DNA of 64,000 nt. Source: Rhizaria sp. SCN 62-66 (lineage: Eukaryota > Rhizaria, unplaced). The stretch covers positions 1 through 64,000 of the forward strand of contig MEDY01000033.1 of the NCBI GenBank assembly GCA_001724265.1. The letters are read 5' to 3'. A program made the position numbers and the translations under genes. This document shows positions 31,201 through 40,100 of this stretch, piece after piece (the stretch's first letter is position 1; each line of letters begins with the position of its first letter). The notes beneath the pieces are model-generated. The model saw only the letters and a list, made by a program, of their open reading frames with translations, was not told the DNA's origin and searched no databases.

Positions 31201-34084
31201 AGTAGGAAGGCACGAGCGCCGAGACGTCGCGCACACGCAAGACGGTCTTGTCAGCTGGAGTAGAGTCGGAACACGTCTTTGCGTCCTGAACATCATCGTC
31301 ATCGTCATCATCGTTCATGGTCTTGATGTTATCACCACTCACGTGTATCTTCTTGTCATCATTCGTGTCAACGAAATGCTGCTGTTCGGACAAGTGCTCA
31401 GCGTACTGCGCGGTCGACGTGAGCACCACGTCCTCGCGCCATGCACGGTACAGCGCCTTCTCCACGCGGCTCGCGGACCAGAGCGCGCGCAGCGGGCCGG
31501 GCGCGGGACCTAGCGCGCGCGCCTCAGCGGGGACACCGCGGGCGTCAGCGTCGCTGGCGTCGTCGTCGTCGCTGCTGTCACCGCCAGAGTTCGCGCTTGC
31601 CTTGCTGGCGTGGCTGTGAGCCGCCGGAGGGAAGAGCTGGCCGTTGCGGATATCGATAAGCCAGTGCTGCGGGTCCTGGGGCTGCGGCTCTGTCTCGGCA
31701 GCGGGGTACGCAAAGGACAGGGCGACGGCCAGGCGACGGGCACCACGGGGAGGGCCCTGTGGCGACTGCGGCTGCGCACTGGTGTCGGCGCTTGCTACGG
31801 CCACAGCAGACACGGAGTCGGGACTTGCACTGACGTCAGCAACAGCAACAGCTGAAGAAGCGGATGTCGCTGGGGACGCCTTAGCACTGCAGCTGTCGCT
31901 GCCGCTGTAATCACTCCCACTGGTATCGCTCTCATCGCCCATGGAGCCCTTGGACTTCTTGGTGCCGCTCTTAGACGTTGAGCCTCTCGCCTTCGATTCA
32001 GCTGACTTAGAAGCATTCTTCGTAGCGCCAGCACCCTTCGACTTGGCAGTCACATTCCGACTCTCATCAGCACTTGACCCATCGCTATCACTGTTGGTGG
32101 TGATTTTGGCTGTTGATGTCCCGTCAGGCGTAAACCAAGGCGCAAACGGAGCAGCAGTGATGCGAACACAGTCAGCAGCGGCGCCCGCACCCGCAGTCTT
32201 ATTAGAACTGCCAGTCTGCCTATGTGCGGTTGCCTTAGCGCCACCTGCCTTGCCACCCTTGGCGCCCGACTTCGCGCCGCGCGTCGGTGCTGCAGTGGGC
32301 GACGGCCAGTGCGAGAGACCGAGCGCGCGGGCCGCGTCTTGAGGTCCAGAGCCGGCAATGACCGTGTATGCAATCTTTCGCTCATCGCGAGCCTCACTGC
32401 CCGCGGGCGAGTCGTTTGCACCGGCGCCTGCGCTTGCACTGCTCCGGAGACGCAGTCGCAGTGAGTTGGAGCCAGATGGCGTGAGCTGCGACGCGGGCCG
32501 CAGGTGCGCAGGAACGAGCGACGAGGGCAGCATGTACAAAACGCGACGCGCACGCATGGCAGCAATCGTTGCGGCAGTAGGAGAGACTACGTTGTCAGCG
32601 GAGGCGTTTGAGCTCGCCGCAGAGGTAGTCGCAGCCTGGTTCGGCGACGTTGAGCTCTTGGCATTGTCATCATCACGTTTGAGCTCATCACCATCGTCAT
32701 CGGCGCTGCCGTTATCACTGTCACCACTGTCCGAGCTCGCATTCTTCTTACTCTTCGACTTGCTACCCACATTGTTCTTGTTGTTCTGGGTGTTTTTGTC
32801 GCTACTACTAGTCTTGCTTTTCTTGTTCTTAGCGGTCTTGTCGGCATTATCACTTGCATCAGAGCTGTCGTCACTGTTGTCAGACGCCGCCGTCTCGCTC
32901 GAGCTCGCACACAACTCGTCTGAGTTCTCCTCAGCGGCAGAGCTCGCATCGGAGTCAACATCACCTCCGCTATCGTCATTGTCACTGTCTGAGGCAGAGT
33001 CCGCGTTTGAGCCCGAGTCGTCGTCAGAGTCTTGGTCAGAGTTCGATGAATCGTCGTCCTTCATTGCGCGGCCCTTGATCTTCGATGGCAGGCTCTTAGA
33101 CTTGGAGGTGGCACTCTTGGAGTTCTTGGATGCAGAAGCCTTGGACGTAGAGCCTGATTTACTGTTCTTAGATAATCCCTTTGTTGAGCCCGTCTTGGTC
33201 CCCACAGCTGATTGAATCTTGCTCGTCTCATCGCCCTTGATCTTGTTCTTGGAGTGGCTTTTCATGGATGACGCCACAGTTGCTGAGGTAGATGTTGGTG
33301 ACACCTTCGCACTGCTCGAACGAGAATGCGCCTGTGACTGCAATTGCGATTGTGGCTGTGAAAGCGAGGGAACTGGTGGCTTTCGAGTCGAGTCGCTGTA
33401 CGAAACAACACCAGGTCCTCGGTCGCGGCCTGTCCGCCTCACGGCTACGTTGTCATCATCGTCTTCACTGGACCCGTTCTCATCATCGTCGTCGGTGTGA
33501 TCTTGCTCTGACGCGTCGTTGTCATCACGGTCATCGTCGTCAGTGTCATCAGTGTCAGTGCCACTGCCCCCACTGTCACTCTCGTGATTCTTACCCTTAG
33601 CCTTGTTACTTGTCTTTGCACTTGCCTTAGGCTTGTTCTTCGCACTCGTCCCGTGCTTTTCTCCTGCAGAGCTACTCAGGGTGGACGAGTCCTTGCCATA
33701 CTTGCTCACAGCCGCTGCAGTCGCGGACGCAGCACTTACAGCCGCGCTACTCGCACCCTTGCCGCCCTTCAGCGGGGACTTCTTGGGGGCCGCAGTGGAC
33801 TTGGAGGACGAGGTTAGCGACGGTGGGGCATGCTTGCTTGCGCCTGCAGAAGCTGAGGCGGGCGCGGGGCCAAACGCAGAGACACCAAGGGACGGTGATA
33901 CAGAAACAGCAGGCGCTTTAGGGGCAGAAAGCAGTGGTGACGAGGCTGCAGAAGCAGATGCTGAGCCTGAGCTGCTGGAGGTTACGCGAGTGAAGCCGAA
34001 TCTAGCGAGACTGGCGGCAGAGGAGGACACGGAGGCAGACTTCTTGCTCGCCGGGGCGGACTTGCCGGCCGCACTGCGGGGCAT
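25283..34084 (-). CDS. CW-type zinc-finger protein, RG-rich and acidic, 2933 aa
   Basis: CW domains read histone H3K4 methylation, so a chromatin role is likely. The C-terminal domain (about residues 2835-2890) shows the pattern: RWVICDSPRCRKWRLL, then FCGG, then a final Cys in KRCGELDDW. This gives the conserved Trp residues and the four Cys of a CW finger. Elsewhere the protein alternates acidic DDD/SDS stretches, Lys/Ser stretches resembling nuclear localisation signals (about 180-480), and two RG tracts (near residues 2190-2220 and 2740-2750) that suggest RNA binding or arginine methylation. Residues between about 800 and 2100 have Ala-rich segments with short hydrophobic blocks (for example LLYTHTLRVIAIELPVATAA) that I cannot assign. 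Start: ATG 34084 (MPRSAAGKSAP), chosen over an in-frame ATG 41 codons upstream in AT-rich sequence. Stop TAA. Single exon. The protein beyond the CW domain is unrecognised. Confidence 0.8.
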   Translation of the reverse strand: MPRSAAGKSAPASKKSASVSSSAASLARFGFTRVTSSSSGSASASAASSPLLSAPKAPAVSVSPSLGVSAFGPAPASASAGASKHAPPSLTSSSKSTAAPKKSPLKGGKGASSAAVSAASATAAAVSKYGKDSSTLSSSAGEKHGTSAKNKPKASAKTSNKAKGKNHESDSGGSGTDTDDTDDDDRDDNDASEQDHTDDDDENGSSEDDDDNVAVRRTGRDRGPGVVSYSDSTRKPPVPSLSQPQSQLQSQAHSRSSSAKVSPTSTSATVASSMKSHSKNKIKGDETSKIQSAVGTKTGSTKGLSKNSKSGSTSKASASKNSKSATSKSKSLPSKIKGRAMKDDDSSNSDQDSDDDSGSNADSASDSDNDDSGGDVDSDASSAAEENSDELCASSSETAASDNSDDSSDASDNADKTAKNKKSKTSSSDKNTQNNKNNVGSKSKSKKNASSDSGDSDNGSADDDGDELKRDDDNAKSSTSPNQAATTSAASSNASADNVVSPTAATIAAMRARRVLYMLPSSLVPAHLRPASQLTPSGSNSLRLRLRSSASAGAGANDSPAGSEARDERKIAYTVIAGSGPQDAARALGLSHWPSPTAAPTRGAKSGAKGGKAGGAKATAHRQTGSSNKTAGAGAAADCVRITAAPFAPWFTPDGTSTAKITTNSDSDGSSADESRNVTAKSKGAGATKNASKSAESKARGSTSKSGTKKSKGSMGDESDTSGSDYSGSDSCSAKASPATSASSAVAVADVSASPDSVSAVAVASADTSAQPQSPQGPPRGARRLAVALSFAYPAAETEPQPQDPQHWLIDIRNGQLFPPAAHSHASKASANSGGDSSDDDDASDADARGVPAEARALGPAPGPLRALWSASRVEKALYRAWREDVVLTSTAQYAEHLSEQQHFVDTNDDKKIHVSGDNIKTMNDDDDDDDVQDAKTCSDSTPADKTVLRVRDVSALVPSYSGWVRSRQSARSPFASPAYASDSAPPAAQSHLYPYTSSNAYPPAAASASSAVVSNPTASSGAIGVGLGIGTRVRVPRKTMPRANKRTALAALGLMNPPSGSNASHAAANAHADVKAKLESAAKASSVKRDDRSEADDSDTAAAALALRTGVGMGQFGINAVLGSGVSVLGLVAEDLYSIHTHGLKPLENITANRAATATASSDSSSLFAAATGTMTAGGMGSVGALSSAGLKAFTPLASHSDAASGTPVAVAAAALATAADAVLFTSAAAPTFLPPGALAVPAHATPPHEAPLLSRKLARPGDFFGLALVLWATPAPAGVATAAATAAAATFGRVARPVSTHRATAGASSGGAMASASKGAAGAMIVTGMGPARFARGSLRGRGGRARMGAAGAAVGIGGRFVSKAKLAEMQKAAEDAAASEGAAGDSASAAGSAAATEEEDNDEGFGSNDGGGDDDHDDDDASVASNAVKTEPSAPVHCTPGRASYNNAAAVAAAAAAAAAAAEVEGAGLDLGLRPALITALAPLDTLTTSSENANSLLQPSGALHLHSGVAANVGDEKGSGTWCGVLPLGSQFPPTALWMPHRNGTLSPTASAHGRANSSTTKVDSSSSNMSGLVPFASASALSSLWTPALALDSANPNKTANAALAPSGNTSTNQKGGKASTNNKKVRAKQQHEPEGEQQPPALYSSSSFSSLASIPTDESASENGASQPQDPQKQQQAPVRVLLYTHTLRVIAIELPVATAAALAPHLRPGSVLWLRGGWAQVPTVETAPNPAAAAAAVAAAAAAAAVATAPGSGAGAADIAPTVTESALLGLQKLMPEVVTVDFNNESDVAAATGSAIHRPSQSGGSIGCAKSSDTKVLQPTTASSSTNTNEVTDEEAAAAAASAATAAAAEAAYAAWGGSNDECASTANLLPPAAQALLLRRMMTPLRGTYPDFPSVHIKALSSSSSVVDSKSASTTHASAFAKAMYTSPELPLATHKLTEVLGAETFSHRAITVTLPPAILVKTPIFTPISCLASKTNTNAATNGAVPGTGAAGITVLSPYGALASRFYASITSTLLSLAVVAQPIPHDFALAGARVEDTFLGGLATVVTGGAGARASCGPASVIARAPASAALLTPPGSASLLTDGASAEEMAVAATMSAAGLIGWARGALPATASTNNKSGKAANVMNDDDNDHEDKKAANTDDVKDEDAQHSGGDNDDGDGDGDDDVSATQGPANDGDGIGRGRGRGRGRGRGRGRGRGRGRGRGRGGWSFNAAAPVSYTGAVTVGTLAATAAGAAAFTAGRLHSLLGGTGAANAESCLKLGRFPDTGAEAWAVSSASECSDDDAGWGDEWWQDWRQQCESSASPSPPTSDVDDDDEPAAAGSSLQLQRSAGAGAGSASHRGGARGGRATQSMLPFKRFAANGIASIVTPVDAPLIPLSMMPADAKADLLQHFLQEGNTTGAWEGLNAATPSAAFVLAAKAKATAAAATTPATTSATSSPNKGGASVDAAAAGSKVSSSNSNKAGQVGGLGAPPATPGFRVFSLQDALLEEQRYRNLRRVLRQRRREAKLAQLAGAMAGGKAAGKGKGLKRRFHETVQSDDGGRENTTSGSERDNSDDDESDGKSKNSKTKSKVKGKFVSKKTRSSRALSDDSESGHEGSAPSESSDSDATKSSKSKSKGATSKSKSKSNDKDTKSRKTAKGKNKGKSALARRVSPRTATAGTADNSDANTDVTDATSSDDGSGSGSGSEDDDNGEKSGTANDGDGTSGSDSDDGRVSSNNRASASSSRGGRGRGRGRGRGRGGSHGPDRNSSNSNKGSRSGSGSDSDAHSHTCSSASCSHSSGDSSDPQRGAADEDISDTAYFKMHAEPAAEERELRESSSSQLRWVICDSPRCRKWRLLTGHAPLKYFCGGLAAPSPKRCGELDDWIVRCLLDDTALAAELAAKGVTTVDGMEKDLKRQEILLQMGMRFDAETARILRIY
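27434..27512 (-). repeat. Arg-Gly dipeptide tract coding repeat
   Basis: On the minus strand this encodes about 13 alternating GR pairs ending GRGGW. Codons vary (GGC, GGG, CGC, CGG, CGT), so selection appears to act on the peptide and not simply on the DNA repeat. A second, shorter RG tract lies near 25820-25865. Such tracts typically bind RNA and are arginine-methylated. Confidence 0.8.
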
Positions 34085-35178
34085 GGCTAGGCAACTCGAG
34101 AAGAGGCCAGTAGACCGAATGAAAGTGTGGTGTGGCACAAAGGCGAGCTGGTTGCTCTGGGGTTGAGGAAGGCGAGGGAATAAAAAGCCACAGTTCAAAT
34201 TTCGCATTAGTTTAAGAAGATATAATCGGGCATCGTAATGGATAAATTAGCAATGTAACTGCTAATAAGAGTCCGAATTAAAATTGAAGAAAGCTCATGG
34301 AGATCTAGCAAGAAGAATGATTGGCACTCAGAAAGGCGCGAATGAGGCCCTTAAATGGAAAACGAAGGATATAACGGCGTCAGTACCGACAAACAGGGCA
34401 TGAAGAGCAAATTAAGGTAGAATTATCAAATTTGTTGTCAATTGTTAAAGTAATATTCCGTATTCATGCTATACTGCTTCATTGGTCATGCTTCAAACAA
34501 ATCATAGTTGGCACCATGCCAGTTCATACACTACGCTTTTCTTCGCTCCCAGTCAAAATCTCAGTCTTGCCATGCGAATCAACCATGTTTGGACAAGTCT
34601 CTGTCATCCCTCTCCAATCACAGTGAAAGGAGTTGTTTTGACTCAAGCCGGCATTGCAAACACACAATGTGGCATTGCAACTACTGTGATCGATGTCCTC
34701 AATCCGCTGTTTGTTGTGAGCGAGGCGGCTCGCTAGTCACGAGTGCCCATCAGAATGTGCCGATATCAAGCACAAATGCGTGATGATCAAAACTTTGCAC
34801 CAGCGGTCATTGGCGCGGTGAATTGAAATGCTGTGTACCGTGTGCGCAGTTGTTTTTAGCCTTTGTGGCATCGGTCCTCGTTCTTTTCAAGTCACCTCAG
34901 CTCTCCACTGGTTCCGTACAGTCGCAGTTTGTGGTATGTGGTCAAATCCCAATCTCCTCAAGAAGCTCGTATCCGAATGCCACATGGCATCATACCATCG
35001 TCAATGTGCATGCTTTCTTGTGTCTTTTATGCTACTCTTCAATTTTCAGCTTTCTTTAAAATTCCAATATCACTATATCGACTGTATACCTGTCAAAACC
35101 ACGTTCTTGTTGCTCCGCCTCACCTGCTTTTCTCACGTATTCCACCATCTCTTTGGCACTCTCACCAGCTCTCCCCCG
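34085..35178. other. Divergent intergenic region between the CW gene and the dehydrogenase
   Basis: About 1.1 kb, AT-rich, between two start codons facing away. Several short frames exist (for example 34508-34783, Cys-rich, and 34432-34626), but they overlap in different frames and lack the strong G/C third-position bias of real genes here. The segment 35030-35170 is pyrimidine-rich and may be dehydrogenase promoter or 5' UTR. No RNA gene recognised. Confidence 0.55.
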
Positions 35179-36721
35179 ATGCTTCGCCGCCCGGGCGCGA
35201 CCCTCTCACGTGTGTTTACGAGCCGAGTTCCTTCCATCTTGATCAAGGCGCCTGCCCGCGCTTTCACGAGCTCATCGCAGTCTTTTGAACGCGTTCGCCC
35301 CTCCGATTCAATCCCCGACGTCGTCGAGAAGATGCTTGCAAACGGGCAGAGGCGTGCATATCTTGCTCCCAACGATCTTACTGGTTAGTTTGAGGCGTCA
35401 CATCCCATGTTCAAGGACCACGTACGTTGCTATCTTGTATCAACGACTCTCCTGCTCCGAAAACCTCGATACTCTATATCGAAGCTCTCCGCTTGTGTCT
35501 GTGGTCTTATATTGTTTTTTTGCTCTTTATGATGTCTCATTGTAGATCCTGACCTCTGTCATTGACGACGAGCGCGACTACGACCGCCATGAGGCGATTT
35601 TTCTTGAAGTCGGCGCCGAGACCAAGGCCCTGCACGCCGTCTTCCTCCACAACACGACCCGCGGCGCCGGTGCTGGCGGTGTGCGCGCGATGCATTACCG
35701 CGCGCTCGAGGACTACGTCAAGGACGGTCTGCGTCTTTCGCAGTCGATGTCGCACAAGTGCGCGCTTGCTGGCATTTGGTGGGGCGGCGGCGGCTCGCTC
35801 ATCTCGCTTCCCGACCCACGCAAGGGCTCGTTCGACCGCGCGGCGCTGTTCCGCGAGCACGGCCGCTTCGTCACATCGCTCCAGGGCTGCTTTTTCACCG
35901 GCAAAGACCTCGGTGTGACGGAGGAAGACATGGCGACCGTGCACCAGCAGACTCGCTTTGTGATGAACGTCCCGCCCGCGGTCGGCGGCAGCGGCGATCC
36001 TTCTGGCTTCACCGGCAAGGGCGTCGTCGTCGCGATGGAGGCCGCCGTGACGCACGCCAAGCTCCCCGGCATCCAGGGCCTCTCGCTTGCCGTCATGGGC
36101 GCCGGTAAGGTCGCGCGCTCCGTCGTTGCCGCCGCGCTGGACAAGGGCGTGGAGCGCGTGATTGTTGCCGACCCCGACGCGGCCGCGGTTGCGAGCATGC
36201 AAGCCATCTTCAACGACGGCCGCGTGTTGATCAAGCACGTCGACCCGACCGACATCTCGATCGTGGCCGAAGACGTCGACATCCTCGCGCCCTGCGCCAC
36301 GGGCGGTGTGCTGAACCCGATGACGATCCCGGCTATCAAGGCCAAGTTCATCGTCGGCGGCGCCAACAACCAGCTGCTAGACAAGGTGCGCGACGCAGTG
36401 CTGCTCAAGAACCGCGGGATCACGTTCGTACCCGACTACATCTGCAACCGCATGGGCGTGATGGTCGCCACGGCTGAGACGGCGGGCACGATGATCAACG
36501 ACCCGCTGCTGCTGCGCCACCTGGACAAGAGCTACCCGCGCGGCATCTACGCAATGACGCACATGGTGCTCGACCGCGCAGAGGCCGACAACACCACCAC
36601 GGCGCACGCCGCGCGCGTCGTCGCCGAGGAGTTGTGCCAGCAGCCGCACCTCATCCTGCCCAACCGCGCGAGGAGCATTGCGCAGTCGCTCCGCCAGCAC
36701 GGCTGGGTGTACAATGGCTGA
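35179..36721 (+). CDS. Glu/Leu/Phe/Val (leucine-type) dehydrogenase, mitochondrial; contains one in-frame TAG
   Basis: This family oxidatively deaminates amino acids with NAD(P)+. Exons 35179-35421 and 35546-36721 give 472 residues if TAG is counted as sense. The N terminus (MLRRPGATLSRVFTSRVP) is Arg/Ser-rich without acids, as in a mitochondrial presequence. The catalytic domain has MSHK (substrate-lysine position), then GIWWGGGGSLISLPDP (about 157), where the usual GGGK lysine is Gly, and GKDLG with the catalytic Asp (about 199). The Rossmann fold has VMGAGKVARS and an acidic VADPD strand end, favouring NAD. ILAPCATGGVLNPMTI and VGGANNQL are family signatures. Stop TGA. TAG at 35386-35388 falls between LAPNDLTG and FEASHPMFKDH; the frame then continues through a phase-0 intron into the conserved exon. 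The family is secure; whether it is an active enzyme is not. Confidence 0.85.
35386..35388 (+). other. In-frame TAG codon inside the dehydrogenase
   Basis: Codon 70 of exon 1. The reading frame upstream (GQRRAYLAPNDLTG) and downstream (FEASHPMFKDH, then spliced to ILTSVIDDERDYDRHEA) is the same, and the downstream part fits the family. A splice at the GTTAGT overlapping this codon would break the frame. Confidence 0.8.
35422..35545 (+). other. Intron in the dehydrogenase gene (124 nt, phase 0)
   Basis: Donor CAC|GTACGT, acceptor TTGTAG|ATC. Its removal joins FKDH to ILTSVIDD in frame. The intron is much more AT-rich than the flanking exons. Confidence 0.85.
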
Positions 36722-37102
36722 ACTTAAGTTAAGGCATTTAGCCACTCCTGCAGCCATTCCTGTTTTGACTTCTGGAGCATTCCTTTCTTACCCTTGTACT
36801 CTTTGGTCAGAGTGTGAAACGTGTTATATCTAGTTAATTACTGCTTGTCACTTTGCCTTGTGTGCTTTGTTCCCCTAATAATCGTAATACAAGGTGTCAA
36901 TCAACATTGTTGCGTGGGGGACATAAAGATGCTGTATTTACATGGGTAGTTGAATCTTGAACGCGTAATTGTACACTGAAGTATGGCAAACTAAAATATA
37001 ATTGAAAATGAGTAAAGTTCGAAACAAATACGTACGATTGATGAGATAAGCAAAAAATTGTTGATTTGGGGCACATGTTTGATTTTTGATTCTAGGGTCA
37101 TT
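36722..37102. other. Convergent 3' flanks of the dehydrogenase and formin genes
   Basis: About 380 bp of AT-rich sequence between two stop codons. No coding bias, repeat or exact poly(A) signal seen. Confidence 0.55.
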
Positions 37103-40100
37103 TCATTCGTTGTTCTCCAACGTGGCAGTAGTATGACTGGTCTTGCTCTTGTCTTTGCGGACACGAATCGTCTTATTGACGATCACAATACGGCGCGTCT
37201 TCTCGGGCTTGCTATCCCCAGCAACACCTGCAGCAGCATGTGTCATCGCATCAATCGCCGCACCAGCAGCAGCTGCGGCACTGGCGTCAGTGCCACTCGT
37301 GACCGTGACAGAGGGACGGCGGGTGACTGTCTTCACTGTGGTCGTGCGACGAATTACAGAGACAGTGCCACGCTTGCGGGCTGCGTCGCCGTTATTCGTG
37401 TCACTAGTGTTAGAGCTGGCAGTCGCAGTACTATTCGCATTGCTGTTCGACGATGCTTGGGCAGGGAAAGCAGCCAGTGCAGCGACAACAGCAGCAGCAG
37501 GGGAAACAAGCTTGACGGGGCTCTTGACGCGACCAGTGTTGCTATCGGAGTTGTTGTTGTTGTTTGAAGCAGTCGCCTGCTGGTTCTTCGCGACAGGGCT
37601 CTTGACGGTGGTGTTCGGGTTGCTGCTATTGTTACGCTTGCTTGTGGGGCTCTTCGCAGGGCTCGCCTTCGTGTTCGCGCCCGCGCTAGTTTGAGAATGA
37701 GCGTTCGCGTTGCCACCGAACATAGCAGCGCGAGCAGAAACATTACTACCGGCGACAGCAGCAGCAGGGCGAAAAGCAGGAGCGGCAACAGCTCTCTTCG
37801 TATTCCCACCATCAGCAGCAACAGCAGCAGAGTGGGCCGCGTTAGTCGTGCTGTTGCTAGTCTTGTTACCGTGAGAAACTGTTCCGCCAAACATGCTGGC
37901 AATAGCCGCAGCCTTCGTGCCCACCGCGTTGCCACCACTCGCCGTCACAGCAACTTGATCGTGAGAGACAGCAGCAGTGGTCGAGCTACTGCTATTGTTG
38001 CTAATCGTGTTCGTTGCAGGAGCGTTGAACCCACCCACATAGACGGCAGGAATGGATGAGAATGTCGCAGCAAGCGCGCTCACCCGACTGCTTGCGGAGC
38101 GCTGCTTGCTCGCACTCTTGGGGACAGGTGAGCTCGGCTGCGCTGCAGTGGTGTTATCATCATTCGAGTGATCCTGCAAAACAGCCTTCTTCGCGGGTGT
38201 CTCAGAAGCAGCGTTCTTGAGCTTTTGCGGGGACTTTGCGCCCGTGGTGTCGTTCGCAGGTTTAGAGCTCGCATCTGTGTTGTTGTTATTGGCAGCATTG
38301 TGGAGCCAACGCTTATGAGCAGCACCCTCACCCTTACCAACAGCAGTGACGTTAGCAGCAGCAGAGTCTCTTTGCTTGTTGTTATTCTGGCCCTTGTTGT
38401 CAGCAGCCGCAGAAGACTCCGCCTTCGCAGCAGCGGCGACAACTGCACCAGCCCTCTTGGGAGGACTGCTCTTTGCTGCATCGCGCTGGTTCGCAGTGCT
38501 CACGTCACCGCTCGTGTTCTTTGTGCTGCTCGTGCTATTGTTGTGACTCGTCTTGCGCAGAGCAGCTGCACGGAAATCACTCACATCTGCAGTGGCAACA
38601 ACACGAGCAGCCTCGTCCTTCTTCTGAGCGTTCGCTTGATGTGCGTTCTTGCTGTTGCTATCACTCTGAGCCTGTGGCCCAGTCACCGAGGAACCTTTGT
38701 TCTTGCCGTTGGGTGTCTGCCTTTGCTTCTGCTGCTCGTTTTTGTCGTTATTGTTGTTGTTACTCTTGCCACTGACAGTGACACTGTGAGAGCTCACGGG
38801 TGCAGCGATGTTCGCCTTTGTGGTCGAGCCGGCAACGTTGCTGTCACGAGACTTGCCCTTCTTAGGAGTTGCAGATGCAACAGCATTAACACCTAAAGCA
38901 GGAGCATGATCGCCGGCATTCACGTTCGCGCCACTGATGCCACCATTCGCAGCCTTAGCATTGCCTCTGCCACCCTTGCCCTTGGCCGGTGTCGTAAACA
39001 GCGTCCGCTTCGCCCGATCGCCGCTGGCATGCTCATCCTCAGCAGTAGCGTCACCACCGGCGGCAGCCGCAGCGGCAGCAGCGCGCGCGGCCCCGCGCTG
39101 GGTCTTCTTCGCCTTGAGCTGGTTGTTCGCATACTCGCGCGCCCACGTCGACGCCAAACGCGCCGACTCAGCGGTAATGTCACCAAAAGCGCCCGCAAAC
39201 ATCGCCAGAAAGTCACCCCAGAGAGTGAAAATAAGCTCCCAAGCCCCCTTAGCGTCTGGCTCAACAAGCAACACGGCCAAATCTGCGCCGTTCTTGCTCG
39301 CCTTCTCAAGCCGCGACTTGACCTCCGTGACTCGAGCGGTGATATAGTCCAAAGTGCTATCAACAAGAGCGAGTGCATCAGTCTCAGCCGTCGCGATAGC
39401 GACCCACTCGGCCGGAGGAGATACGCTCGCTGACTCAGCCTTGTCACTGTTGGTCTTACTGTTCTTCGCTGCGTCAGCAAGAATCGCGGCCATCGCTACC
39501 TGGCGCGCACGGAGGCCCTTGACATAGGTCGTGAACTTATTGCACTGCCCTCCCAACGCAGAGATGTCGCTCGTCAAGCTCGCCTGCTCAATGCGGGCCG
39601 CGGTGGCAAACGCGGCGGCCGAGGGCGCCAGCATCGAGCAGAGGTCGCTGTGTTTGCGCATGAGAATGCGGGTGAGGAAGTGGGCGAGATTGGCCTGTGG
39701 CGGCAGCGGGATGCGCGGGCCGGTCAGGTCGAGGCTCACGGCACCGGTCTCGGGGTTCGTTACGATGACAACAGCGCTCGCTGCCACATCCGTCGTTGCG
39801 GCAGCGTTGCCACTGCTCTCAGCTGTGCTCTCGTTGGCGCCGTCATTCTTGTTAGAGATGGCGTTGTTGCGCTTCGCAGAGTCGATCTTGACGGCGCTCA
39901 GCTTGCTCAAATCCTTCAGCTTGACCGCATACACACCAGCCTTGCCCTCTGACATCGCGTTGAGCGTGTTGCCCGCAGTCAGCGCGGTTGCCAAGAGCGT
40001 GCGCGTGTGCGCCGAGTCCTTAATGGTGCTCTGTGCCTTAAGGACGATGTCGAGCGAAGTGTCGATCGAGCGCACCCACGCAGGGAACTCGCGCTGAAAG

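Noticed and set aside
34085-34207. Upstream in-frame ATG that would add 41 residues to the CW protein
   Set aside because: The segment lies in AT-rich sequence with mixed codon use; ATG 34084 is at the start of biased coding DNA.
34508-34783. 91-codon Cys-rich frame (HCKHTMWHCNYCDRC) resembling a zinc finger
   Set aside because: A second overlapping frame is equally long, codon bias is absent, and the Cys spacing fits no known finger.
35384-35545. Intron starting at GTTAGT, which would remove the TAG from the dehydrogenase
   Set aside because: The 162-nt removal puts the conserved exon out of frame. The donor GTACGT at 35422 gives a perfect in-frame join.
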